From: JACRAR01 sp041674385
Lineage (GTDB): Bacteria; Pseudomonadota; Gammaproteobacteria; Burkholderiales; Rhodocyclaceae
Direction: 5' to 3'
Assembly: GCA_041674385.1 (NCBI GenBank)
Contig: JBAYVU010000001.1
Span: 142,791 to 206,790, forward strand
Length of the DNA: 64,000 nucleotides
The notes below the pieces were generated by a model. That model made no database searches. It had not been told where the DNA came from and was given only the letters and a program-made list of their open reading frames with translations. A program made the position numbers and the translations under genes. This document shows, one piece after another, positions 1 to 8,909 of this stretch. How positions within the stretch are numbered: the stretch's first letter is position 1; every line of letters starts with the position of its first letter.

Positions 1-140
1 TCCACGCGGGCCGCAGTTTCGGTCGGTTGCGGGGCAATCGAGGCAAAGTCGCGACCATTCTTGAGTTCGGCAAGGGCGCCGCCGGCCGCCCAAGCCAACA
101 GCATGCCGGCGAGGACAAAGAGCCTGCCGCGTTTCAGCAT
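1..140 (-). CDS. DsbA-family thiol:disulfide interchange protein, paralog (partial, runs off window)
   Basis: Only the first 46 codons lie in the window; the gene continues beyond position 1. The minus-strand ATG at 140-138 opens a signal peptide (basic MLKR, then a hydrophobic run, Ala-x-Ala cleavage near residue 24). The mature start ELKNGRDF closely resembles the mature start of the intact DsbA just upstream (ELKQGRDY). The two genes are only 10 bp apart on the same strand, so this is a tandem duplicate or diverged second DsbA, co-transcribed behind argS. The predicted role is periplasmic disulfide formation. The CxxC active site lies outside the window, so catalytic competence cannot be judged. 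The family call rests on the N-terminal similarity alone. Confidence 0.7.
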   Translation of the reverse strand, partial: MLKRGRLFVLAGMLLAWAAGGALAELKNGRDFASIAPQPTETAARV

Positions 141-150
141 GACAAGTTGG

Positions 151-783
151 CTACTTCCTGCCCTGTTCGGCGCGCGCTTTGGCGATCAGTTCGTCGACCA
201 GTTTCAGCATCTCGTCGGGTCCGCCGGGATAATTGTCCGGCGTGCGGTATTTGCCCGCGACGACGAATGCCGGCACGCCGGGAATGCCATAGGTTGCCTG
301 CTTCTGCTTGCTGCCCAGCGCCTTGCTCTGGACTGCGAAGGAATTGTAGGTATCGGTGAATTTCTTGCGATCGAGGCCTTTCTGCACGACCCAATTGATG
401 ACGTTCGCCTCGTTCATCAGGTCTGTGTGTTCGTTATGGATCGCGGCAAATACGGCGCCATGGAGTTTTTCCGTTTCGCCCATCGCGTCCAGGGTGTAGT
501 AGAGCCTGGCCGGGGCTTCCCATTGCGGGCGGAAGATGACCGGCACACGCTGGAACTGCACATCTTTCGCCAGGGTCTTTTGCCACTTGCTTATCAAGGG
601 ATCGATATGATTGCAATGGGGACACATGTAGGAGAAAAACTCGATCACCTCAAGCTTGCCTTTTTCGGTCGACTGCGGCGGGTTGACCAGGTCGTAGTCG
701 CGTCCTTGCTTCAATTCGGCCTGGACGCTCGCGGCCAGAATGGCCATCGCCAGGACGGCGATGAGATTTCTGAGTTTCAGCAT
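151..783 (-). CDS. dsbA: Thiol:disulfide interchange protein DsbA
   Basis: The product is 210 residues, the usual DsbA length, and acts as a periplasmic dithiol oxidase for folding exported proteins. Residues 1-22 form a signal peptide ending SVQA. The thioredoxin-fold active site is CPHC at residues 54-57, preceded by the strand VIEFFSY. A helical insertion follows, and the cis-proline loop appears as GIPGVPAFVV. In E. coli DsbA passes electrons to DsbB, which is not in this window. The gene sits 16 bp behind the SPOR-domain gene and 10 bp before a second DsbA-like gene, all on the minus strand, which suggests one argS-led transcript. The ATG at 783 is the only start giving an intact signal peptide. 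Confidence 0.93.
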   Translation of the reverse strand: MLKLRNLIAVLAMAILAASVQAELKQGRDYDLVNPPQSTEKGKLEVIEFFSYMCPHCNHIDPLISKWQKTLAKDVQFQRVPVIFRPQWEAPARLYYTLDAMGETEKLHGAVFAAIHNEHTDLMNEANVINWVVQKGLDRKKFTDTYNSFAVQSKALGSKQKQATYGIPGVPAFVVAGKYRTPDNYPGGPDEMLKLVDELIAKARAEQGRK

Positions 784-799
784 GTATATCTCCTGGGAT

Positions 800-1468
800 T
801 TATTGGGGGGCGCTGGCGCCCGAATTTTGGTTTGGGGTACTGGCGTTTTCCTTGGCTTTGACCACGGTTGCCTGGATTCCGTTCTGCGCCAGTTGATTGC
901 GCGTCCGGTTCATCTCTTCCGGCTTGGCAAACGGGCCGATACGCACACGGTGCATGAGACCCTTGTCGGGCACGCGTACTTCCTGCACGCCGGCTTCCAT
1001 GCCCATCAGCGCCAGTTTGGCTTTCAAATTGTCGGCATCGGTGGATTTCTGGAAAGCGCCCACCTGGAGATACAGGGTCTCTGCGGCTGGCGTGGGCGCG
1101 GGGGCTTCGACAGGCGAAGGCGCATTGGCCGGCGCCGGCTTGGCGTCCGCAGGGGCGGCTTCCTGGCCGCCTGGCAGAATCTTGTAGAACTCGAAGCGTG
1201 GCTTCTCATTCACTTTGTCGCCCGGTTTGCCCGGCAGCTGCTGGGGTGCTTGGGGTGCTTGGGATGTTGTGCCCGGCTTGGTTTCAGCTTTCTCCGGCTT
1301 GGGCAATTTGTCCAGGAAGGGCAACGGCGTCTTGTTGAGATACCAGACCACGCCGAAGGCAATCAACACGCCGATTACCAGGCCCAGGAACAACCCGAGC
1401 AGCGTGCCGCCGCGTTGTCGAGTGGATTTTGCCGGCGTCCTGATCCAGCGGGAAGTTTGTTTGCTCAT
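800..1468 (-). CDS. SPOR-domain cell-division protein (FtsN-like)
   Basis: This is a 222-residue bitopic inner-membrane protein. A short cytoplasmic basic N-terminus is followed by one transmembrane helix at about residues 26-48. A long Pro/Ala/Glu-rich periplasmic linker follows (about 50-140), then a C-terminal SPOR domain that begins TLYLQVGAF and contains HRVRIGPF. SPOR domains bind denuded septal glycan, so a role in division or peptidoglycan remodelling is expected. I placed the start at the ATG at 1468 (MSKQ), one base past the argS stop, instead of further upstream inside argS. The argS / SPOR / dsbA order is common in betaproteobacteria. It resembles FtsN in architecture, but orthology is not proven. 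Confidence 0.85.
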   Translation of the reverse strand: MSKQTSRWIRTPAKSTRQRGGTLLGLFLGLVIGVLIAFGVVWYLNKTPLPFLDKLPKPEKAETKPGTTSQAPQAPQQLPGKPGDKVNEKPRFEFYKILPGGQEAAPADAKPAPANAPSPVEAPAPTPAAETLYLQVGAFQKSTDADNLKAKLALMGMEAGVQEVRVPDKGLMHRVRIGPFAKPEEMNRTRNQLAQNGIQATVVKAKENASTPNQNSGASAPQ

Positions 1469-1469
1469 C

Positions 1470-3200
1470 TCACATGCTCTCCGGCGCCGCAACGCCCAGG
1501 ATTCTGAAACCGTTACGCAGTACCTGGCGCAGCGCCGCGATCAGCGCCAGGCGTGCCGTACGCTCAACCGTATCCTCGACCAGGATGCGTTCGGCATTGT
1601 AATAACTATGGAAGTCGGCGGCGAGGTCCTTGAGATAGAAGGCGATCGCATGCGGTGCGTAGTCGCGCGCGGCGTCCTCGATCGCTGCGGGGAACTCCGC
1701 CAGGCGTACGCACAGCGCCAGTTCGCGTTCGCTGGCGAGCGACGCCAAATCGGCGCCGGCAAGATCCGGGGCATCGTCGCCCGAGTGGGACAGCACCGAG
1801 CAGACGCGGGCATGCGCATACTGCACGTAATACACCGGGTTGTCGCTGCTCTCCGATTTCGCCAGGTCGAGGTCGAAATCGAGCGCCTGATCGGCTTTCC
1901 TGAGCAGATAGAAATAGCGGCAGGCGTCGTTGCCGACTTCATCGCGCAGCTCGCGCAAGGTGACGAATTGTCCCGAGCGGGTGGACATGGAGACTTTTTC
2001 CCTGCCGTGCCACAGCGAAACGAACTGCACCAGGATGACGTCGAGCCTGTCGTCGTCGCAGCCCAGGGCCCGCAGGGCGCCGCGCACGCGCGGGATGTAG
2101 CCGTGATGGTCGGCGCCCCAGATATCGATGATCTTGTCGAAACCGCGCTCCAGCTTGTTGAGATGGTAGGCGATGTCCGAGGCGAAATAGGTATACAGGC
2201 CGTTGTCGCGCTGAACCACGCGGTCCTTCTCGTCGCCGAAAGCGGTCGAGCGGAACCACTTGGCGCCGTCCTGCAGGTAGATGTGGCCTTTCTTCGTCAG
2301 ACGTTCCACCGCTTGCGCCACCATGCCGGTATCGAACAGCGAGCGTTCCGAGAACCATTGGTCGTAATGCACCCCGAATTCTTCGAGGTCGGCACGGCAG
2401 TCGGCCAGTTGTTCGGTCAGCGCATGCTGATGGACATAGGGCCAGTCCTCGCCGAGCAGATCCTTGGCCGCCAGGATCAGGGCATCCAGTTGCTCCTCGG
2501 CGTCGGCGGACTGCGGCACGCAGGCCAGCAATGCGGCGGCCGGGTGCAGGAAGCGCTTTCCGTGGGCCGCCTGCATTTGCCGCGCCATGTCGATGACATA
2601 ATCGCCCTGGTAGCCGTTGGACGGGAAAGTCGCCGCTTCGCCGAACAGCGCCAGATAGCGCAGCCAGGTCGACAGCGCCAGGATATCCATCTGCCGGCCG
2701 GCGTCATTGACGTAATATTCGCGTTTCACTGCATAGCCGGCCCAGCTCAGCAGATTGGCCAGGCTGGCGCCGTAAGCGGCGCTGCGGCCATGGCCGACGT
2801 GCAGCGGCCCGGTCGGGTTGGCCGAGACGAATTCCACTTGCACGCGTTGGCCCTGGCCCAGGCTGACTTTGCCGTAGGCGTCGCCCTGGGCCAGGATTTC
2901 GCCGACAATCCGGGTCTTGGCCGCAGCGGCGAGGCGGAAATTGATGAAGCCGGCACCCGCCACTTCGACCTGGTCTACCCAAGGCGAGGCCGCCAAATTG
3001 CGCACCAGCCGCTGCGCGATTTCACGCGGATTGGCCTTGAGCGTTTTCGCCAGTTGAAGCGCCAGGTTGCTGGCGAAATCGCCGTGGCCGGCCTGTTTCG
3101 GGCGTTCCAGCAGGATCTTGATATCCTGCTGTTCGGGTGCGATGCTGGCCAGCGCGTCGCTCAGCAATTGGCATAAATGGGTTTGCGGGTTGAAGGGCAT
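1470..3200 (-). CDS. argS: Arginyl-tRNA synthetase
   Basis: The enzyme charges tRNA-Arg with arginine in the cytoplasm using ATP. At 576 residues it matches bacterial class Ia ArgRS. The N-terminal Add-1 domain occupies about residues 1-110. The HIGH signature is HVGHG at 134-138 within NPTGPLHVGHGRS. The catalytic core carries WGADHHGY, and the KMSKS-equivalent loop appears as VSMSTRSG. The C-terminal DALR anticodon-binding domain ends in ...APESM. The stop lies one base before the start of the SPOR gene. No truncation or unusual insertion is visible. Confidence 0.97.
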   Translation of the reverse strand: MPFNPQTHLCQLLSDALASIAPEQQDIKILLERPKQAGHGDFASNLALQLAKTLKANPREIAQRLVRNLAASPWVDQVEVAGAGFINFRLAAAAKTRIVGEILAQGDAYGKVSLGQGQRVQVEFVSANPTGPLHVGHGRSAAYGASLANLLSWAGYAVKREYYVNDAGRQMDILALSTWLRYLALFGEAATFPSNGYQGDYVIDMARQMQAAHGKRFLHPAAALLACVPQSADAEEQLDALILAAKDLLGEDWPYVHQHALTEQLADCRADLEEFGVHYDQWFSERSLFDTGMVAQAVERLTKKGHIYLQDGAKWFRSTAFGDEKDRVVQRDNGLYTYFASDIAYHLNKLERGFDKIIDIWGADHHGYIPRVRGALRALGCDDDRLDVILVQFVSLWHGREKVSMSTRSGQFVTLRELRDEVGNDACRYFYLLRKADQALDFDLDLAKSESSDNPVYYVQYAHARVCSVLSHSGDDAPDLAGADLASLASERELALCVRLAEFPAAIEDAARDYAPHAIAFYLKDLAADFHSYYNAERILVEDTVERTARLALIAALRQVLRNGFRILGVAAPESM

Positions 3201-3233
3201 CGACAGGAACAGGGCGCGGATATGGGGCAGTTA

Positions 3234-3893
3234 TTATACCTGCTGGGTCCGGACGCCATCCGCCGACAGCCGTTGCGAGAATAGGCCGACTCCGGCTTCA
3301 GTCACCACGGCGTCGAGAGGCATGTCATGCACGGCCGGATCGATGCTGTCCACCCGCGCCAATTCGAAGCCGATCCCGATCGTCAGGGGAAGCGAGCCTT
3401 GAGCCGCGAGTTGTGCCAGGGTGCGGTCAAAGTATCCGGCGCCATAGCCGAGACGATAGCCCGCCGCATCGAAAGCATTTACCGGCATCAACAGGACATC
3501 GGGGATCAGCCACTCTCCTGCGGCGGGATAGTGGATGCCGTACTTGTCGATCAGCATCTCGCTCTCCGGGCGCCAGGCGCGAAACTTCATGGCCACCCCG
3601 GCTGCCGATACCAGCGGCAGACAACTTTTCATCCCCTCGGCAAGCATGCGTTCCACCAGCGGGCGGCAATCGAACTCGGCGCGGAACGGCCAGCAGAAAC
3701 CCAGGATGCGCGGCTGGCAGCGCCGCAGCAGGCTCGCCAGGTGACATTCGATGGCTTGCGACAAGCGACGGTGCTGCGCTGGGGCAAGCGCTTCGCGTGC
3801 CGCAATCTTTTCGCTCCGCAACGCGGAGCGCACGGCAATGCGAAGAGCAGTGCTTTCCGCGGGCTTATCCGGGGGTAAGGTGGGGTGGGGCAT
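3234..3893 (-). CDS. 5-formyltetrahydrofolate cyclo-ligase
   Basis: The product (219 residues) should convert 5-formyl-THF to 5,10-methenyl-THF using ATP, recycling a folate storage form. The signature is the C-terminal substrate/nucleotide loop GYRLGYGAGYFDR. The N-terminal region has the usual basic helix (LRSEKIAAREAL) that contributes to ATP binding. The family is normally about 180-200 residues; here about 15 extra residues precede the conserved part, so a slightly later start is possible. It is divergent from slt with only 39 bp between the start codons, and 33 bp upstream of argS on the same strand. Confidence 0.9.
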   Translation of the reverse strand: MPHPTLPPDKPAESTALRIAVRSALRSEKIAAREALAPAQHRRLSQAIECHLASLLRRCQPRILGFCWPFRAEFDCRPLVERMLAEGMKSCLPLVSAAGVAMKFRAWRPESEMLIDKYGIHYPAAGEWLIPDVLLMPVNAFDAAGYRLGYGAGYFDRTLAQLAAQGSLPLTIGIGFELARVDSIDPAVHDMPLDAVVTEAGVGLFSQRLSADGVRTQQV

Positions 3894-3932
3894 GTGCTAT
3901 TCTTAAACTGATTCGATTGTTCCACTATAAAC

Positions 3933-5876
3933 ATGAAACACTGGCTCTGGCTACTCTGGTTATTGCCCACGCTGGCCTTGTCCTTGCCCGGAGACGACAA
4001 GGTGCTGGCGGCGCGCGAAGCTTTCCGCAGCGGCGAGCGGGTCAAGTTAGGCAAACAAGCCGATGCGTTGCGCGGCATGGCCGCTCAGCACGATCTCCAG
4101 CCGTGGGTCGAATACTGGTCCCTGGTGCAGCGTCTCGACGAGGGTAACGGTGACGACGTGAAAGAGTTCCTGGCGCGCCAGGACGCTTCCTATCTCGCCG
4201 AGAAATTGCGCGGGGATTGGCTGAAGTGGCTCGGCAAGCGGCACCAGTGGGGCGATTTCCAGCGTGAGTATCCGGCCTTGGCGCAGCCCGATCAGGAGCT
4301 GGCCTGTGATGAACTGCAAGGCCGCCTGACCGTTCAGCAGGATCCGACGGCGCTCGACGAAGCGCGTCCGCTGTGGTTCACCGCGCTGGAGCTGCCCGAA
4401 TCCTGCGCCCCGTTGATGGAGCGGCTGATTGCCGCGGGGCGTATCGATGCCGACGACATATGGGAACGCCTGCGGCGTTTGTTCGAAGCGAACAAGCTCA
4501 AGGCGGCCAAGCAGTCCGCGGAATATTTGCCGGCGTCGCAGATGCCGTCGGCCAAGACCATCGAGGCGATTGCCGGCAACCCGCAGCGCGCCCTGGACAA
4601 GTTGCCGCATGGTTTCGCAGCCACCCGGCCGGGCCGCGAGATGGCTCTCTATGCCGTGCACAGACTGGCGCATCGCGATCCGCTCGACGCCGCCGCACGC
4701 TGGCGGAAAATTCAACACGAGTTCTCCGAGAGCGAACGCGGCTATGCTTGGGGCCAACTGGCAATGCAAGCGGCATGGCATCACCTGCCGGAAGCCTTGG
4801 ACTGGTATGCTCTGGCGGGCAGCGCCAAGCTTTCCGAAGAACAGCTGGCCTGGCAGGCGCGCGCCGCGTTGCGCGTTCATGACTGGACGATGGTCAAGCA
4901 GGCGATCGAGCGCATGCCCGCCCAGATGGCCGCCCAATCCGACTGGAGCTACTGGCTGGCACGGGCCTTGGTTGCCCACAGCCGTCCCGACGAAGCGCGC
5001 GCCCTGTATCTCAAGATCGGCGGCCAACCGAATTTCTACAGCAATCTCGCCGACGACGAACTGGGCCGACCGATCGTCGCGCCGCCGCGCGCTGCGCCGC
5101 CGAGCAAGGAAGAACTCCAGGCCGCGCGCGACAACCCCGGCTTGCGGCGAGCAATGGCGCTGATCCGTCTCGATCTGCGCATCGAGGGCGTGCGCGAATG
5201 GAACTGGGCGCTGCGCGGCATGGACGACCGTCAGCTGCTCGCCGCCGCGGAACTGGCACGCCGCAACGAGATTTTCGACCGCGCCATCAGCACGGCGGAT
5301 CGTACCCAGACGCAGCATGATTATGCGTTGCGCTACCTCGCGCCGTTCCGCGAGAGCGTCGAACCCCAGGCCAGGGAAATGGCGGTTGACAGCGGATGGG
5401 TATATGGCCTGATGCGCCAGGAAAGCCGTTTCTTGATGAACGCCCATTCCGGCGTTGGCGCCAGGGGATTGATGCAGCTCATGCCGAAGACCGCGCAGTG
5501 GGTGGCGAAGAAAATCAAGCTCAGGGATTTTCGTCCGTCGCGGGTGGCCGAACTGGAAACCAACCTCACGCTGGGCACCAATTACCTGCGCTTGGTGCTG
5601 GCCAGTCTCGACAACCATCCAGTGCTGGCTTCCGCAGCCTACAATGCCGGCCCCGGCCGGGCGCGCCGTTGGCGTGCCGATGTGCCGCTGGAGGGCGCCA
5701 TCTATGCCGAGACCATTCCCTTCAACGAAACCCGCGATTACGTCAAGAAGGTGATGAGCAATGCGGTGTATTACTCGGCATTGTTCGACGACAAGCCGCA
5801 GTCGCTGAAGCTTCGTCTCGGCACGGTCGGTGCGCGCGGAAAAAGTGGAACCAAAGCCGACCCGGACTTGCCATAG
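3933..5876 (+). CDS. slt: Soluble lytic murein transglycosylase (Slt70 type)
   Basis: This is a 647-residue periplasmic enzyme with a signal peptide (about residues 1-18, MKHWLWLLWLLPTLALS). A long alpha-helical superhelix (about 25-450) forms the Slt70 U-shaped ring. A C-terminal lysozyme-like SLT domain (about 480-620) follows. The catalytic glutamate is E497 in MRQESRF, followed by GARGLMQLMP and later AAYNAGPGR, all SLT motifs. It cleaves the MurNAc-GlcNAc bond to leave 1,6-anhydro ends in peptidoglycan turnover. The stop is 5 bp before the next gene, so it probably leads an slt / SDR / cca operon. Confidence 0.94.
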   Translation: MKHWLWLLWLLPTLALSLPGDDKVLAAREAFRSGERVKLGKQADALRGMAAQHDLQPWVEYWSLVQRLDEGNGDDVKEFLARQDASYLAEKLRGDWLKWLGKRHQWGDFQREYPALAQPDQELACDELQGRLTVQQDPTALDEARPLWFTALELPESCAPLMERLIAAGRIDADDIWERLRRLFEANKLKAAKQSAEYLPASQMPSAKTIEAIAGNPQRALDKLPHGFAATRPGREMALYAVHRLAHRDPLDAAARWRKIQHEFSESERGYAWGQLAMQAAWHHLPEALDWYALAGSAKLSEEQLAWQARAALRVHDWTMVKQAIERMPAQMAAQSDWSYWLARALVAHSRPDEARALYLKIGGQPNFYSNLADDELGRPIVAPPRAAPPSKEELQAARDNPGLRRAMALIRLDLRIEGVREWNWALRGMDDRQLLAAAELARRNEIFDRAISTADRTQTQHDYALRYLAPFRESVEPQAREMAVDSGWVYGLMRQESRFLMNAHSGVGARGLMQLMPKTAQWVAKKIKLRDFRPSRVAELETNLTLGTNYLRLVLASLDNHPVLASAAYNAGPGRARRWRADVPLEGAIYAETIPFNETRDYVKKVMSNAVYYSALFDDKPQSLKLRLGTVGARGKSGTKADPDLP

Positions 5877-5881
5877 GTTAT

Positions 5882-6859
5882 ATGGCAAGGGAAATACAGG
5901 AGCTCACGCTGAAACCCCAACGCATATTGATGATCGGCGGTACCGGCTTCCTCGGCAGCCATCTCGCTCATCGGCTCTCCCGGGAGGGGCACTTTCTGCG
6001 TCTGCCGACGCGTCGCCGGGAGAGGGCGAAGCACCTGCTGACGCTGCCCACCTGCGAAGTGATCGAAGCCGACGTGCATGATCCGGCGCGGCTGGCCGAA
6101 CTGCTTGCCGGTCAGGATGCGGTCATCAGCCTGGTCGGTATCCTGCAGGGCGGACAAGGACTGCCTTATGGCGCCGGCTTCGCCCGTGCCCATGTCGAGC
6201 TGCCGCAGAAGATTGCCGCGGCGGCGCAGGCTGCTGGTGTCCGTCGGGTGCTCCATGTATCCGCGCTGAAGGCCGCTGCGGATGCGCCTTCCGGTTACTT
6301 GCGCTCCAAAGCTGCCGGAGAACAGGCATTGCGTGAAGTCGATCTGGATCTGACGGTATTTCGTCCGTCGGTAATTTTCGGCGACGGCGACCGGTTTCTC
6401 AACGTGTTTTCCAAGTTGCTGCGGAAAGCGCCGTTCCTGCCGCTGGCCTGTCCGGATGCGCTTTTCCAGCCCGTCTGGGTGGAGGATGTGGCGGCCTGCA
6501 TCGCCGTCAGCCTGGCGCAATTCGACAGTATTGGCCAGACCTATGAATTGTGCGGCCCTCGTCAATACACGCTGCGCCAGCTGGTAGAGTACGTCGGCAT
6601 GGTCACCGGCCAGCGGCGACCGATACTCGGCCTGTCCGATCGGCTTTCCTATCTGCAGGCCTGGGCCATGGAGTTCGTTCCGGGCGGCCCGTTGTCGCGC
6701 GACAACTATGATTCGATGCAATCGCCAAGCGTCTGCGAAACCGGCTGCGTGCTGCCTTTCGGTCGCCTGGCCACCGCGCTCGAAGCCATCGCGCCGCTCT
6801 ATCTCAACAATGTGCGGCGGACGAACAATGACGTCTTGCGGATGAAGGCTGGGCGTTGA
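5882..6859 (+). CDS. NDUFA9-like NAD(P)-binding SDR (complex I NDUFA9 subunit family)
   Basis: The product is about 325 residues with an N-terminal Rossmann dinucleotide motif (MIGGTGFLGSHLA) and the general layout of atypical short-chain dehydrogenases of the YbjT/NDUFA9 group. It lacks the classical YxxxK catalytic pair in the usual spacing; SGYLRSKAAGE is the nearest equivalent. Bacterial members are of unclear function, and the name refers to resemblance to a mitochondrial complex I accessory subunit. The ATG at 5882 comes 5 bp after the slt stop. Its own stop (TGA 6857-6859) overlaps the TTG start of cca, implying translational coupling. The start is somewhat uncertain because no strong Shine-Dalgarno precedes it. 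Confidence 0.8.
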   Translation: MAREIQELTLKPQRILMIGGTGFLGSHLAHRLSREGHFLRLPTRRRERAKHLLTLPTCEVIEADVHDPARLAELLAGQDAVISLVGILQGGQGLPYGAGFARAHVELPQKIAAAAQAAGVRRVLHVSALKAAADAPSGYLRSKAAGEQALREVDLDLTVFRPSVIFGDGDRFLNVFSKLLRKAPFLPLACPDALFQPVWVEDVAACIAVSLAQFDSIGQTYELCGPRQYTLRQLVEYVGMVTGQRRPILGLSDRLSYLQAWAMEFVPGGPLSRDNYDSMQSPSVCETGCVLPFGRLATALEAIAPLYLNNVRRTNNDVLRMKAGR

Positions 6860-8094
6860 AGATTTATACCGTCGGCGGTGCGGTCCGGGACGAGTTGCTC
6901 GGGTTGAATGTGGTCGATTGCGACTACGTGGTGGTCGGCGCAACCCCCGAGGAAATGCTGGCGCAAGGCTTCCGTCCGGTGGGCAAGGATTTCCCGGTCT
7001 TCCTGCATCCTGCCACCCATGCGGAATACGCACTGGCGCGCACCGAGCGGAAAACCGCGCCGGGATACCACGGCTTTGTCTTCCACGCTGCACCGGAAGT
7101 GACGTTGGAAGAGGACTTGGCACGACGCGACCTGACCATCAATGCGATTGCCAAGGCCGAGGATGGCACGCTGATCGACCCGTTCGACGGCCGCGCCGAC
7201 CTGGCGGCCAAACTGCTGCGCCACGTGTCGCCGGCCTTTGCCGAAGATCCGGTGCGCATCCTGCGGGTGGCGCGGTTTTCGGCCCGCTTCGCGGACTTCT
7301 CGGTTGCGCCCGAAACCCTTGGGCTGATGCGGTCGATGGTGGCCAACGGCGAGGTTGACCATCTGGTCGCAGAGCGCGTCTGGCAGGAACTCGCCAAAGG
7401 CCTCATGGAAGCGCACCCGTCGCGCATGTTTGCGACGCTGCGCGAATGCGGCGCGCTGGCGCGGCTGCTGCCGGAAGTCGAAGCGCTGTTCGGGGTCCCG
7501 CAACGCGCCGACTATCATCCGGAAATCGACACCGGCGTCCATGTGATGATGGTGATCGACATGGCGGCTCGGCTCGGCCTGTCCCTGCCGGCGCGCTTTG
7601 CCGCGCTGACGCATGATCTCGGCAAGGGCGCCACCCCGTCCGAGGTGCTGCCGCGGCATACCGGCCACGAATCGGTCAGTGCGGCGCTGCTTCGGCCATT
7701 CTGCGAAAGGTTCAGGGTGCCGTCGGAATGCCGCGATCTGGCGCATCTGGTGGCGATCTGCCACAGCGATATTCACCGCGTGGACCTGCTGCGGCCGGCA
7801 ACCCTGGTGAATACGCTGGAACGCTGCGACGCCTTGCGCCGGCCGGAACGCTTCGACGAACTGTTGGCCGCCTGCGAGTCCGATTATCGCGGCCGTCTCG
7901 GCCATGCTGAGCGCCCATATCCGCAGGCCGGGCTGTGGCGATCGGCACTGGCTGCGGCGCGTTCGATCAATGCCGGCGACATAGCGCGTTCATGCCGCGA
8001 TCCGGCGCAGATTGCCGAACGCATCCATGCGGCACGTGTCGCCGCGGTGAAACAGCTGGGTTTGCGGCAAGTGCAGGATCAGGCCGAGGAATAG
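6856..8094 (+). CDS. cca: CCA-adding tRNA nucleotidyltransferase with HD domain
   Basis: This is a 412-residue class II CCA enzyme that builds or repairs the 3' CCA of tRNAs. The N-terminus begins with the family hallmark KIYTVGGAVRD, and the catalytic carboxylates are D21 and D23 in DCDY, the same positions as in E. coli Cca. RRDLTINA and the head/neck motif EDPVRILRVARFSARF follow. A C-terminal HD phosphohydrolase domain carries HDLGKG, as in the multifunctional gammaproteobacterial type. The start is a TTG at 6856 that overlaps the preceding TGA. It is chosen because it places the conserved VGGAVRD correctly; no upstream ATG fits. Confidence 0.95.
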   Translation: MKIYTVGGAVRDELLGLNVVDCDYVVVGATPEEMLAQGFRPVGKDFPVFLHPATHAEYALARTERKTAPGYHGFVFHAAPEVTLEEDLARRDLTINAIAKAEDGTLIDPFDGRADLAAKLLRHVSPAFAEDPVRILRVARFSARFADFSVAPETLGLMRSMVANGEVDHLVAERVWQELAKGLMEAHPSRMFATLRECGALARLLPEVEALFGVPQRADYHPEIDTGVHVMMVIDMAARLGLSLPARFAALTHDLGKGATPSEVLPRHTGHESVSAALLRPFCERFRVPSECRDLAHLVAICHSDIHRVDLLRPATLVNTLERCDALRRPERFDELLAACESDYRGRLGHAERPYPQAGLWRSALAAARSINAGDIARSCRDPAQIAERIHAARVAAVKQLGLRQVQDQAEE

Positions 8095-8099
8095 TCGAG

Positions 8100-8909
8100 G
8101 TGAGCGATTCCCGTTTCGCTGGGCTCGAGGTTCTGAGCAAGATTCCCGGCGGCAAGACGCCGGCCCATAACACACCGCTGCTGTTCATCCACGGCGCCTA
8201 CACTGCCGCCTGGTGCTGGGAAGAACACTTTCTGCCCTGGTTCGCCAGCCGGGGTTATTCCAGCCATGCCTTGAGCCTGTCCGGCCACGGGGCCAGTCGC
8301 GGCCGCAAACAGCTCGACAGCTTCTCCATCGGCGATTACGTCGACGATGTCGCCGAAGTGATCGCCGCGTTGCCGGCGCCGCCGGTGCTGATCGGTCATT
8401 CGATGGGCGGCTTCGTGGTGCAGAAGTATCTGGAGCGGCAGCCGGTTCCGGCGGCGGTGCTGATGTGCGCGGTGCCGCCGCAGGGACTCATGTCTTCGGC
8501 ATTCGGGCTGATGTTCCAGAAGCCGGGCATGATGAGCGAGCTGAACAAGCTGATGAGCGGCGGCCGCGTCGCCGTGGACACGCTGCGCGAGGCGCTGTTC
8601 GCCCAGCCGGTGAGCGATGTCGACCTGCAACGCTACTTCGGTAACGCCCAGCCCGAGTCGCACCGCGCCATCTGGGACATGACGCTGTTCAACCTGCCGC
8701 ATCCCTCGCGCGTGAAAGACACGCCGCTGCTGGTATTGGGCGCGGAGCTCGACCACCTGATCCCGGCCTCGCTGGTGACCATGACCGCACACACCTACGG
8801 CGTCGAAGCCGAAATATTCCCTGCGATGGGCCACGGCCTGATGCTGGAGCGCGACTGGCAGAGCGTGGCGGAGCGCATCCGCAATTGGCTGGACGAAAAG
8901 GAGATATAA
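8100..8909 (+). CDS. Alpha/beta-fold hydrolase
   Basis: The product is about 269 residues with a complete alpha/beta-hydrolase layout. It has an oxyanion-hole HGAYTAAW (about 31-38), a nucleophile elbow GHSMGG with Ser101, an acid in GAELDHLIP, and a histidine in AMGHGLMLE near the C-terminus. The substrate cannot be told from sequence; esterase or lipase activity is typical. The start is a GTG at 8100, five bases after the cca stop, which keeps the conserved strand order intact; an in-frame extension into cca is non-coding. It is followed directly by the DUF1840 gene with a good GGAG ribosome site, so the two are probably co-transcribed. Confidence 0.85.
   Translation: MSDSRFAGLEVLSKIPGGKTPAHNTPLLFIHGAYTAAWCWEEHFLPWFASRGYSSHALSLSGHGASRGRKQLDSFSIGDYVDDVAEVIAALPAPPVLIGHSMGGFVVQKYLERQPVPAAVLMCAVPPQGLMSSAFGLMFQKPGMMSELNKLMSGGRVAVDTLREALFAQPVSDVDLQRYFGNAQPESHRAIWDMTLFNLPHPSRVKDTPLLVLGAELDHLIPASLVTMTAHTYGVEAEIFPAMGHGLMLERDWQSVAERIRNWLDEKEI

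Noticed and set aside
3926..3931. TATAAA directly before slt as a promoter
   Set aside because: It ends only one base before the start codon, too close to act as a -10 box for an mRNA with a normal leader.
4047..5888. A 613-residue minus-strand frame opposite slt
   Set aside because: The plus strand encodes a complete Slt70-type enzyme with signal peptide and catalytic motifs; the antisense frame has none.
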